From contig JAFQQT010000023.1 in NCBI GenBank assembly GCA_017410455.1, positions 1-64,000 on the forward strand: DNA of 64,000 nt. The letters run 5' to 3'. The stretch is from Clostridia bacterium. Its GTDB lineage: Bacteria; Bacillota; Clostridia; Christensenellales; Aristaeellaceae. A model generated the notes under the pieces. The model made no database searches, had not been told where the DNA came from, and saw nothing but the letters and a program-made list of their open reading frames with translations. Each line of letters opens with the position of its first letter. Positions within the stretch are counted from its first letter, which is position 1. Shown here piece after piece: positions 19,373 to 26,684 of the stretch. A program made the position numbers and the translations under genes.

Positions 19373-19405
19373 ATTATAGGTCAATTTCACCCTATTGTCA
19401 ATAGG
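19373..19405 (-). promoter_or_regulatory. Consensus promoter with palindrome, divergent region
   Basis: Minus strand TTGACA (19396-19401), 17 bases, TATAAT (19373-19378), a perfect consensus. The perfect palindrome CCTATTG-T-CAATAGG (19391-19405) covers the -35, and the sequence ATAGGTCAA occurs twice nearby (19377-19385 and 19401-19409). The HTH protein encoded at 19441 is the natural candidate repressor. Confidence 0.8.
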
Positions 19406-19440
19406 TCAATCTGCCATAATTTCATCATGAGGTGATATAA

Positions 19441-19671
19441 ATGAGCAGATTGCGCGACCTCCGCAAGGAGCGTGGCTACACGCAGGTCAAGATGCAGATG
19501 CTGACCGGCATCGACCAGAGCGACTATTCCAAGATCGAATCCGGCAAGCGGTATTACACTTTCGAGCAATGCCGCCGCATCGCCATCGCGCTGGACACCA
19601 GCATGGATTACCTCGCCGGACTGACAGACGAACAGGCGCCCTATCCCAGAGCCGCTGAAGGATCAGAGTGA
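19441..19671 (+). CDS. Small Cro/CI-type HTH regulator
   Basis: 76 residues, a single XRE helix-turn-helix domain: RLRDLRKERGYTQVKMQMLTGI, then DQSDYSKIESGKRYYTFEQC and ALDTSMDYLAG. RBS GAGGTGATA. No second domain. It is divergent from the membrane protein gene at 18319-19350 and separated from it by a 90-base operator region, so it most likely represses that gene and perhaps itself. Confidence 0.88.
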   Translation: MSRLRDLRKERGYTQVKMQMLTGIDQSDYSKIESGKRYYTFEQCRRIAIALDTSMDYLAGLTDEQAPYPRAAEGSE

Positions 19672-19807
19672 TCCACACGGGCAGCCGGAACAACGGCATG
19701 CTCCATCATCTGCCATCCCGACAATTCACAAGCAGGTATGCAGGATTCCGGCATTTCATGTCGAATTCTGTATACAAGCAACACTGCCGACAAAGGAGGA
19801 CCACTCA

Positions 19808-20599
19808 ATGCGGCCTGTCAACCCCAATGAATACTGCCACGAACTGGACCTGAAGGCGCTGGAGGCGCTGCAGGCGATCCCGGGCTTTTCCGGCGCGCTC
19901 AAGGGGTTCATGAAGATCATGAACGAGAAGATGCTGCACGGCGTAAACATGGCCTCCAAGGTGCGCCTGGGCCCGCAGCAGCTGCCGGAGATCTACAATA
20001 TGCTGCCGCCCATCTGCCGCAAGCTGGGCATCGCAGAGCCGGAACTGTACCTGGAGATGAACCCCATGCCCAACGCCTACACCTATGGCGATTCGCAGGT
20101 GTTCGTCACCGTGACCTCCGGGCTGATCGAGGCCATGGAGAAGGATGAGATCCGCGCGGTGCTGGCCCACGAGTGCGGCCACATCGCCTGCCGCCATGTG
20201 CTGTACCACACCATGGGCAGCCTGATCCTCAACGGCGGCGCCGAGCTGCTGAACCTGGGGCTGCTCACCGTGCCGCTGAAGCTGGCCTTCTTCCACTGGG
20301 AGCGCTGCAGCGAGTTCTCCTGCGACCGCGCCGCCGCCATCTGCACCGGCGGCTATGAGAGTGTGGTGGAAACGATGATCCGCCTGGCCGGCGGCCCCAA
20401 GTCCATCACCTGCATGATCAATGAGGAGCTGTACATGCAGCAGGCCGCCGAATATGAGCAGCTGATCGGCGACTCGAAGTGGGACAAGCTCCTGCAGTAC
20501 TATGCGATGATGAACAGCTCCCACCCCTTCACGGCCGTGCGCGCCTCGGAAGTGCGCAAGTGGTGCCAGACGGCGCAGTTCAGCCGCCTGCTTGACTGA
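19808..20599 (+). CDS. M48 family zinc metalloprotease
   Basis: 263 residues. The zinc motif is HECGH at residues 121-125 (AVLAHECGHIACRH), with the third ligand Glu169 in SEFSCDRAA, as in peptidase family M48. Ahead of it is the family-typical NAYTYGDSQVFVTVTSGL. Unlike HtpX it has no clear N-terminal transmembrane segments; a mildly hydrophobic stretch follows the zinc motif (ILNGGAELLNLGLLTVPLKL). It may be cytoplasmic or membrane-associated. RBS AAGGAGG precedes the ATG. Substrate unknown. Confidence 0.88.
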   Translation: MRPVNPNEYCHELDLKALEALQAIPGFSGALKGFMKIMNEKMLHGVNMASKVRLGPQQLPEIYNMLPPICRKLGIAEPELYLEMNPMPNAYTYGDSQVFVTVTSGLIEAMEKDEIRAVLAHECGHIACRHVLYHTMGSLILNGGAELLNLGLLTVPLKLAFFHWERCSEFSCDRAAAICTGGYESVVETMIRLAGGPKSITCMINEELYMQQAAEYEQLIGDSKWDKLLQYYAMMNSSHPFTAVRASEVRKWCQTAQFSRLLD

Positions 20600-20640
20600 C
20601 GGCCACCGAACAGAAAATGATTCCCTGTCGGACAAACTGA

Positions 20641-20670
20641 GCCGGGACGTGCATGCGTCCCGGCCATTTT
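20641..20670 (+). terminator. M48 gene terminator
   Basis: GCCGGGACG / CGTCCCGGC stem, then CATTTT. Confidence 0.75.
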
Positions 20671-20675
20671 GCGCC

Positions 20676-20723
20676 AAAAAAGACCACAGCAGCGCACGAT
20701 GAAGAGCTTCATGCGCTGCTGTG
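20676..20723 (-). terminator. Terminator of FMN_bind gene
   Basis: Minus strand CACAGCAGCGCA / TGCGCTGCTGTG stem followed by GGTCTTTTTT. Confidence 0.85.
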
Positions 20724-20789
20724 GCGAAAACAGGCAGGTCCCCAGTGGCGAGAAAGGAGGGAAGGCCGCAGGGGACCGGGAAGTATCGC

Positions 20790-22148
20790 TTACTTGAACA
20801 GGTCGTTGACGGCTTCGACCGCAGAGGCGGAAGAGCCGGTGGCTCCGGTCACCGCGTCGATGCCCTCACCCAGGGTGAAGGGGCCGGCCTTGCCGATAAA
20901 CTGGGCAATGAAGGCCTCGTCCGTGCCGACCTTGGCGCCGTAATCGGCATGCTCGCATGAGGTGTCGATCACCAGGGTGGCGATGGTGCCGTCCTCGTTG
21001 AGAGTGGCGCGGGCGGTGATGGTGCCGTGGAAACCGGCAGCAGTGCCCACAACGGTGCCGTCATCGGGGGTCTCGGCGGGCACCCAGGTGGTCTGCGTTT
21101 TGAGGCCGGCGGCGGTGTTGGGCATCAGGCAGATCTGCAGGCTGGTGGGCGCACCGTAGGCCGCGCAGTACTGGTCCAGCATGGGGTACATGCCGGTGGC
21201 GTAGTGGGCCTCGACCTCGGCCAGGCCCTCGGGGGTGGAGATGTAGGCCGCCTTGTAGGCCACCAGGGCGTCCAGGAAGGACTCGCTCAGCAGCAGGTCA
21301 TAGGCGTACTTCTTCTCGCCCTCCAGCTGGGTGACGAACTGCACGCCGTTGGTCATGGAGGGGCTCATGTTGATCAGGAAGGGCGCGGTGATGATGATGC
21401 GGGTAGGCACGACCTCGTAGATGACCATCGCGCCGCCGTTGAGCTGATTGCCGATGTAGGCCAGCTTGGCCTCGGTGATGGCAGCCTCGTCGGTCAGGCC
21501 GGCGAAGGCAGCGGCATAGCCCGCCCAGGAGGTGGCCAGGGTGGGATAGTACTTGTCAAACAGGTTCAGGAGCTTGGCGCGGCCTTCCTCGGTCTCCATG
21601 TCGGCCGGGGTGAAGACGCGCACCACGCCGTCAAACTGGACGCCGTAGGAGCAGTAGTAGTTGTAGGTCTCCTCCTCGTGGGGGCGCAGCTGGCGGCACC
21701 AGGAGATGGACACGTTGGGGTTGTAGCTGAAGTGCAGGGTCTTGCTGGTGCCCGCCTCGGACACGCCCAGCAGGCACAGGGAATCGATGTCCAGCACCAG
21801 CTCCAGGTTGGTGTTGTTGGGCATGTTGCCGTAGACGGTGGCCATCTGGTACATCTCGCGGTAGTTCCAGCCGGAGTCATCCTGCGCGTAGTTGGCGTCG
21901 CCCAGGTAGTGGCCGCCCTTGAGGAACTCCTTGATGGCCATGACCTGCAGCTCCTCCGTCCACTCGATGGGGCCGAAGTTCACGCCGCCGGCCTTGTTGG
22001 TGGTGGCGGAGGTCAGGGTATCCACCTCCGCCTTGACGTAGCCGTTGGCCAGCGCCCAGGCGTGCAGCTCCTCCTCGGTCATCTCCGCCATGCCCAGGGT
22101 GGGCAGCAGCAGCGCAAGAACCAGCAGAATGGCAAGAATCTTCTTCAT
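20790..22148 (-). CDS. Secreted protein with C-terminal FMN_bind domain
   Basis: 452 residues. Signal peptide MKKILAILLVLALLLPTLGMA. The long middle part (about 30-355) is of no recognised family. The last about 85 residues (GTAAGFHGTITARATLNEDGTI to the end) form an FMN_bind domain with DAVTGATGSS, the Thr-containing motif that in NqrC/RnfG-type proteins receives FMN covalently from ApbE. So it may be an extracytoplasmic flavoprotein. Its terminal domain closely resembles the FMN_bind repeats of the 28.1-33.3 kb genes. RBS GAGGAGGTTC. No ApbE gene lies in the window. Confidence 0.82.
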   Translation of the reverse strand: MKKILAILLVLALLLPTLGMAEMTEEELHAWALANGYVKAEVDTLTSATTNKAGGVNFGPIEWTEELQVMAIKEFLKGGHYLGDANYAQDDSGWNYREMYQMATVYGNMPNNTNLELVLDIDSLCLLGVSEAGTSKTLHFSYNPNVSISWCRQLRPHEEETYNYYCSYGVQFDGVVRVFTPADMETEEGRAKLLNLFDKYYPTLATSWAGYAAAFAGLTDEAAITEAKLAYIGNQLNGGAMVIYEVVPTRIIITAPFLINMSPSMTNGVQFVTQLEGEKKYAYDLLLSESFLDALVAYKAAYISTPEGLAEVEAHYATGMYPMLDQYCAAYGAPTSLQICLMPNTAAGLKTQTTWVPAETPDDGTVVGTAAGFHGTITARATLNEDGTIATLVIDTSCEHADYGAKVGTDEAFIAQFIGKAGPFTLGEGIDAVTGATGSSASAVEAVNDLFK

Positions 22149-22186
22149 GATACGAACCTCCTCTATGAAGTTTTATTGTTATGTCT

Positions 22187-22215
22187 ATTGTAACATTGCA
22201 GCTGTTATCTGTCAA
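22187..22215 (-). promoter_or_regulatory. Promoter of FMN_bind gene
   Basis: Minus strand TTGACA, 17 bases, TACAAT. Confidence 0.85.
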
Positions 22216-22289
22216 GCGCAAAGCCGATGCATAATCCCGGCGGCATCGGCGTATCCTTGGGGTACACCACTTTTCAAGGAGGTATCTTC

Positions 22290-22493
22290 ATGCTTGACAC
22301 CATTTCCCTGCTGCTGACCATCATCGGCGGCATCAACTGGCTCCTGGTGGGCGTGTTCCAGTTCGACCTGGTGGCCTGGATTTTCGGCGGCCAGGGCGCG
22401 CTGGTCAGCCGGATCATCTACACGCTGGTGGGCGCGGCGGCGCTGTGGTGCATCACGCTCCTGTTCCGGCCCCGGGACTGCGGCACGCGCTGA
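22290..22493 (+). CDS. DUF378 small membrane protein
   Basis: 67 residues with two membrane segments (SLLLTIIGGINWLLVGVF and ISRIIYTLVGAAALWCITLL region), matching the DUF378/YuzA family (GGINWLLVG is the usual signature). RBS AAGGAGG. Function unknown in all bacteria. The short C-terminal tail is basic. Confidence 0.9.
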   Translation: MLDTISLLLTIIGGINWLLVGVFQFDLVAWIFGGQGALVSRIIYTLVGAAALWCITLLFRPRDCGTR

Positions 22494-22500
22494 TTGGCTG

Positions 22501-22529
22501 TTGCCTAACGTCCGTTAGTCTGCTATACT
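22501..22529 (+). promoter_or_regulatory. GH26 promoter with palindromic operator
   Basis: TTGCCT, 17 bases, TATACT. Between them lies the perfect inverted repeat CTAACG-TC-CGTTAG (22505-22518), of the type bound by TetR-family repressors. Repression of the mannanase gene is inferred. Confidence 0.75.
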
Positions 22530-22559
22530 GCGGATAAACACCCCCTGAGGAGGTACCCG

Positions 22560-23471
22560 ATGATGAAGCGCCAACTCTGCGACGTGAACGCCATCCCCGA
22601 GGCCGTCCGCCTCTACGACTACCTGTGCAGCCTGCAGGGGCAGCACTGCCTCACGGGCCAGCAGGAGAGCAACTGGTGCGGCACGCAGGAGCACGAGATC
22701 AACTACCTGGTGATGCAGACCGGCCGCATGCCGGCCATCCGCGGGCTGGACTTTCTGGACAATGACTTTGGTGGCGTCGTCCGCCGCGCGGCGGACTGGC
22801 ATGCCCGGGGCGGCGTCGTGACCATCTGCTGGCACACCGGGCCGGACTTTGCCTCCTCCTACCACGAGTGCAGGGAGGGCGAGCTGGACTGGGACGCCGC
22901 CTTCACCCCCGGCACGCAGGCCCATCACGACCTGCTGACGGGCATGGACCGGGCCGTGCCCTACCTGCGGCGGCTGCAGGGCATGGGGATCCCCGTGCTG
23001 TGGCGGCCCTTCCACGAGATGGACGGCAAATGGTTCTGGTGGGGGCGCGGCGGCGCGGAGGGCTTCGTCCGGCTCTGGCGGCTGATGCATGACCGGTACG
23101 TCAACGTGCACGGCCTGCACAACCTCATCTGGGTGCTGGGCTTCTCCGACGCGCCGGGCGACCTCGCCCCCTGGTATCCCGGGGATGACGTGGTGGACGT
23201 GCTGGGCGGCGACAGCTACCAGGGCGGCGCACAGGGCGCGCTGTACCGCAAGTGCGCGGCCATCGCCCCGGAAGGTATGCCCGTGTGCTACCACGAGAAC
23301 GGCGAGATCCCCACCTCAGCGATGATGCGCGAGGAAGCCGCGCCCTGGGCCTGGTTCATGACCTGGCACACCCGCTGGCTCACCTCGGATGAGTTCAACA
23401 CCGCCCAGCGCCTCCGGGAGGTCTATCGCGACCCGTACTTCGTGACCCTGAGCGCCCTGCCACCCCTGTAA
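22560..23471 (+). CDS. Beta-mannanase-like glycoside hydrolase, GH26
   Basis: 303 residues, a single GH26 TIM barrel. The acid/base is in VLWRPFHEMDGKWFWWG and the nucleophile in MPVCYHENGEIP. GH26 enzymes hydrolyse beta-1,4-mannans or manno-oligosaccharides. There is no signal peptide or binding module, so an intracellular oligosaccharide substrate is likely. RBS GAGGAGGTACCC; ATG at 22560 or 22563. It has its own operator-bearing promoter and shares a two-way terminator with the PPK2 gene. Confidence 0.92.
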   Translation: MMKRQLCDVNAIPEAVRLYDYLCSLQGQHCLTGQQESNWCGTQEHEINYLVMQTGRMPAIRGLDFLDNDFGGVVRRAADWHARGGVVTICWHTGPDFASSYHECREGELDWDAAFTPGTQAHHDLLTGMDRAVPYLRRLQGMGIPVLWRPFHEMDGKWFWWGRGGAEGFVRLWRLMHDRYVNVHGLHNLIWVLGFSDAPGDLAPWYPGDDVVDVLGGDSYQGGAQGALYRKCAAIAPEGMPVCYHENGEIPTSAMMREEAAPWAWFMTWHTRWLTSDEFNTAQRLREVYRDPYFVTLSALPPL

Positions 23472-23479
23472 AAAGAGAA

Positions 23480-23528
23480 GCCCCTGCCGGAGCGGACTGT
23501 TCGCGGAACAGCCTGACCCGGCAGGGGA
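23480..23528. terminator. Bidirectional terminator between GH26 and PPK2
   Basis: GCCCCTGCCGG / CCGGCAGGGG stem with A/T-rich flanks on both sides, placed between convergent genes. Confidence 0.7.
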
Positions 23529-23533
23529 TTTCT

Positions 23534-24397
23534 TCATTCCTTGCGCAGCGCCGCCAGCACCTCGGGGATGCGGGCCGTCTCCTCCTCATCCGGCGCGGGA
23601 TACTCCGGGGCCATCTGCGTGAGCACGTCCAGCAGGATCTCGCTCATGAGGTAGCGGGTGAACCATTTGTCATCGGCCGGCAGCACATACCAGGGCGCCT
23701 CGGGGGTCGCCGTGGCGTTGATGGCGGCCTCGTAGGCATCGTCGTACTCCTCCCACAGGGCCCGCTCGTCCAGATCGCTCAGGGAGAGCTTCCAGTGCTT
23801 CTCCGGCAGGGTCATGCGGTCGATGAAGCGGGCCTTCTGCTCCGCCCGGCTCACGTTGAGGAACACCTTCACCACCCGGTAGCCGTTCTCGTAGAGGTAC
23901 TGCTCCCAGTTGCGCAGCTGGGTATAGCGTTTGGGGTAGAACTCCGGGTCGCCGGTGACGCGCGCAGGCATGGCGTAACCCTTCTCCAGCTGGCGCACGC
24001 GGGCGATGAGCACATCCTCATAATGGCTGCGGTTGAACACGCCGATGGTGCCCCGCGGAGGCAGGGCGCGGTTGATGCGCCAGAGGTAATCGTGGCTGAG
24101 CTCCTCCTTGCCGGGGCTCTTGAAGGAGTGCACCTGCAGCGCGGCCGGGTTCAGCAGGCCGAACACCTTGCGCACCAGGCTGTCCTTGCCGGCAGCGTCG
24201 CGGGCCTGGATGGCGATGACCAGGCCCTCCTGCCCGGCGGCGTAGAGCTTCTCCTGCAGCAGGGCAGCCTGCTCCATGTTGCGCGCGGTCTTCTTCACCA
24301 GGGCTTTCTTTTCCCCGGCAAGCTCGCCGGCATCCGTCGCCAGGCCCTTCACGGTCAGCGGGCGGACGCCATCGTAGCGGTATTCCTTCAGAGGCAT
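23534..24397 (-). CDS. ppk2: Polyphosphate kinase 2 family protein
   Basis: 287 residues, as for PPK2 class enzymes that phosphorylate nucleoside di- or monophosphates with polyphosphate. The Walker A variant is QARDAAGKDS, followed by VHSFKSPGKEELSHDYLWR, GTIGVFNRSHYEDVL (Walker B and Arg/His neighbourhood) and the lid region (RFIDRMTLPEKHWKLS). The start is the ATG at 24397 after AAGGAGAGGA. ADP- versus AMP-type specificity cannot be read safely from sequence alone. Confidence 0.93.
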   Translation of the reverse strand: MPLKEYRYDGVRPLTVKGLATDAGELAGEKKALVKKTARNMEQAALLQEKLYAAGQEGLVIAIQARDAAGKDSLVRKVFGLLNPAALQVHSFKSPGKEELSHDYLWRINRALPPRGTIGVFNRSHYEDVLIARVRQLEKGYAMPARVTGDPEFYPKRYTQLRNWEQYLYENGYRVVKVFLNVSRAEQKARFIDRMTLPEKHWKLSLSDLDERALWEEYDDAYEAAINATATPEAPWYVLPADDKWFTRYLMSEILLDVLTQMAPEYPAPDEEETARIPEVLAALRKE

Positions 24398-24498
24398 GGG
24401 AAATCCTCTCCTTGCGTTTTTCTCCATTATAGACCGCCGCCGGGAGAACTTCAAGGGAGCGGAGGAAAAAACACGCAAAAAGCACGGGCCAGGCGCGT

Positions 24499-24550
24499 AA
24501 AAGAACCACGGGCGCCCCTGCTGCATGGCGTGCAGCGGAGGCGCCCGTGG
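24499..24550 (-). terminator. Terminator of sigma-like gene
   Basis: Minus strand CCACGGGCGCC / GGCGCCCGTGG stem followed by TTCTTTT. Confidence 0.8.
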
Positions 24551-24565
24551 CGTGGATGCGGGGGA

Positions 24566-25414
24566 TCAGTACCCGCAGGTCTTCAGGCGCGCGGCCAGGA
24601 GCCTGCGCTTGGCGCCGTTGCTCTGGCGGTAGATGTAGGCCAGCAGGGCCTTGAAGTCCTGCCTGAAGCGGGCCGGGAGGATGTAGGTCCGGGCCTGAGC
24701 CATCAGCTCCTGCAGGTGGGAGCCGGCGTCGTTGTGCAGGCACCTGCTCAGCAGGACGCTGATCTCGCCCACCAGATCGGCCTGGCGCTCGGCGAAGAAG
24801 AGCTCGGCGATGCGCTTGTGCCTGATGCCCAGCGCATCGGCCAGGATGACCGTGTCGCTCACGAAGTCCTGGCCCATGGTATCGAAGAAGGCCATCATCG
24901 CCTCTTCGCGGGCGACGTCGTTCTCCATGTCCAGGGTGGTGGGGTCGCAGGCCTCGCCGGGATCGATGACGCCATACTCATCGTCCTGGGTGAAGCCGTA
25001 GACATTGCCGCTGCGCTTCATGCGGACCTCGTGGCGGCGCTCCAGGTCCAGCGCGCGGTTCCTCGCCACCCGCATCAGGTAGCGGATGGCGTCCACAGGG
25101 CCATCCTCACCGATGACGCGCAGCAGCTCCGTCAGGCACGGGTAGGGCTTATCCGCCTTGGTGCCGCGGCTGAAGACATGGTTGACAAAGTCACTCACCA
25201 TCTCCTCGCGGCGCATGCCGATCTCGCGCCCGATGCTCACCACCGTGGGCTGGGCGCAGGCGACATAGTTGCCCCACAGGAGCAGAGCCTTCCAGAGATA
25301 CGCCCTGAGGGAAGCGTTGGCCAGGAGCGTAGCCACCGTGGAGATCCCGGCGCGCAGCATCTGTTTGAAGATGTGCGCCAGGAAGGCCTCACAATTCGTC
25401 TTGTCGATCTTCAC
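24566..25414 (-). CDS. Sigma-70-like helical protein, unknown role
   Basis: 282 residues from GTG 25414 (AAAGGAGG upstream). It has two stretches that look like sigma factor regions: IRYLMRVARNRALDLERR (region 2-like, about residues 128-147) and VILADALGIRHKRIAELFFAER (region 4-like HTH, about 206-227), between long helical parts. It is larger than usual ECF factors and the similarity is weak, so the assignment is tentative. It follows a structured leader or ncRNA with its own terminator and shares the GTTCACAA-type promoter with the Y RNA and TROVE genes. Confidence 0.6.
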   Translation of the reverse strand: MKIDKTNCEAFLAHIFKQMLRAGISTVATLLANASLRAYLWKALLLWGNYVACAQPTVVSIGREIGMRREEMVSDFVNHVFSRGTKADKPYPCLTELLRVIGEDGPVDAIRYLMRVARNRALDLERRHEVRMKRSGNVYGFTQDDEYGVIDPGEACDPTTLDMENDVAREEAMMAFFDTMGQDFVSDTVILADALGIRHKRIAELFFAERQADLVGEISVLLSRCLHNDAGSHLQELMAQARTYILPARFRQDFKALLAYIYRQSNGAKRRLLAARLKTCGY

Positions 25415-25567
25415 AGGCAAAACCTCCTTTGTCGTAAGAGATGTGCATGGGTGATCGGGATTTATACCGATTTTCCGGCAGCGGGCAGCGCTACCAGAAA
25501 AACGGGAGTCCGTTGCGGTCATGATGCGGGCATCCTTTCACTGCCGCAGGGCATGCGCAGGGGGACG

Positions 25568-25755
25568 AAAAAGGCCGGTCGGGGTGATGGACTGGCCTTG
25601 GGGGAGCAGGTGGATGTGGGGTTGTGACAGCGGTTCAGCGGGAAGTCGGTTCGATCTGTTCTCCGGAATGTGCGTTGTACATTCGCGGCGGGTCGCGGTA
25701 ATTCCTCCTTCATCAGGAAACTTTCACACAAACCCGCCCTGCGGCTTCTGGCGGA
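25568..25755 (-). ncRNA. Candidate structured ncRNA or leader upstream of sigma-like gene
   Basis: Bounded by a -10 box at 25761-25766 and an intrinsic terminator at 25568-25599 (AAGGCC-GTC / GAC-GGCCTT arms, T5). Within it are a CCGCC/GGCGG hairpin near the 5' end, a CGAATGT-N7-ACATTCC-type hairpin (about 25676-25696), and a possible long-range pair GGGTT(T)GTG with CACAACCC. No convincing protein is encoded. It could be a stand-alone RNA or an attenuated leader of the gene at 25414. It lacks the tRNA-like arms of the Y RNA at 48.6 kb. Confidence 0.4.
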
Positions 25756-25760
25756 CCCTC

Positions 25761-25808
25761 ATCATACCACAGGGAACCCGTGCGAATCCTCCGGAAAAAG
25801 TTGTGAAC
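25761..25808 (-). promoter_or_regulatory. GTTCACAA-type promoter (site 1)
   Basis: Minus strand GTTCACAACTTTTT with the -10 TATGAT beginning 42 bases after the first G. The -35 region is poor (GGATTC). The T run may double as the tail of the terminator of the next gene. Confidence 0.6.
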
Positions 25809-25848
25809 GCCCTGCCGCGGCGGATTTCTTCATGCACACGGCAGGGCG
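25796..25848 (-). terminator. Terminator of the 25856-26455 gene
   Basis: Minus strand CGCCCTGCCG / CGGCAGGGCG stem, then TTCACAACTTTTT. Confidence 0.75.
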
Positions 25849-25855
25849 ATGGGCG

Positions 25856-26455
25856 TCAGCGGCCCGCGATGCGCTCCACGCGCCGCGCCAGCAGCTCCGG
25901 ATCCTGCGCGAAGCATTCCGGCAGCGTGAAGGAATCCGCAACGGCAGTCAGCGCCTCCAGTTCACGCGCGTAGAAGGAGGAGGCACGCAGGCGGTTGTCG
26001 GTGTTCAGGGCCTCCACCAGCAGGGCGAAACGGCCCGCGTACAGCATCCGCGCGATGGTGCGGGGCGGGTAGCTCAGCGCGGTGGTCAGGCGCACCAGCC
26101 GGGTCAGCACGGCCATGGCGCCCTCTTCGCCGGGGACAAAGGCCGGTGCACAGGCGGCGTTCTGCGCATCCGGGCGGGCACTGGCACGGTACAGCGCCCT
26201 GCGGATGGCGCCCAGCGACTCCGGCGCACGGTATTGCCACGCCGCCCGGACGAAGTCGTCCATCACCGCATCCATATCGCTGCCCAGCATCGGGCTGAGG
26301 CGCACGCGGATGGCGCAGGCCAGTTCAGCGCTGCGGCCCGCATGAATGAACAGCGCAGCCGCCTCCGGGCTGACGCCGGCAAAGCGGGCCAGCAGCGCCA
26401 TCCTCGTCAGGAAATCCTTGCCGGAAAAGCATGCGCTCATGTCGGTGTCTGTCAT
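25856..26455 (-). CDS. Unknown helical protein in GTTCACAA regulon
   Basis: 199 residues, entirely helical, no signal peptide, not assigned to a family. RBS AAAGGAGG. The middle segment (MDAVMDDFVRAAW, then LGAIRRALYRAS) faintly recalls the region 2-like part of the sigma-like protein encoded just downstream; the two may be distant paralogues, but this is inference. It has a GTTCACAA-type promoter and a terminator that overlaps the next such promoter. Confidence 0.7.
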   Translation of the reverse strand: MTDTDMSACFSGKDFLTRMALLARFAGVSPEAAALFIHAGRSAELACAIRVRLSPMLGSDMDAVMDDFVRAAWQYRAPESLGAIRRALYRASARPDAQNAACAPAFVPGEEGAMAVLTRLVRLTTALSYPPRTIARMLYAGRFALLVEALNTDNRLRASSFYARELEALTAVADSFTLPECFAQDPELLARRVERIAGR

Positions 26456-26548
26456 GGGTATGTCCTCCTTTGCAGGCGGGAACGCATCCGCTGCCGGCTG
26501 ACAGCGCAGCACTGCCGCAACCCGGATGGATGAAGCTCCCGTGCCCGG

Positions 26549-26595
26549 ATTGTACCGCAGAGGCGGCTGCAAACCACGAGAATTTCGTTGTGAAC
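26549..26595 (-). promoter_or_regulatory. GTTCACAA-type promoter (site 2)
   Basis: Minus strand GTTCACAAC with -10 TACAAT beginning 41 bases after the first G; no good -35. Leader of about 85 bases to the gene at 26455. Confidence 0.6.
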
Positions 26596-26619
26596 CGCCC
26601 CGAAGAGGCGCAGCAGGGC

Positions 26620-26648
26620 TTGACCTGCAGCAATGGACGGTATACAAT
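26620..26648 (+). promoter_or_regulatory. Promoter of DUF1015 gene
   Basis: TTGACC, 17 bases, TACAAT; divergent from site 2. Confidence 0.8.
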
Positions 26649-26684
26649 ATCAGCACAGTCACAACGCCTGAAAGGATGAAAACG

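Noticed and set aside
25519-25731. Short protein-coding frame of about 70 codons with GAAGGAGGAA near it
   Set aside because: The RBS-like sequence lies inside the frame, the product is unlike any protein, and the intrinsic terminator at 25568-25599 lies within it.
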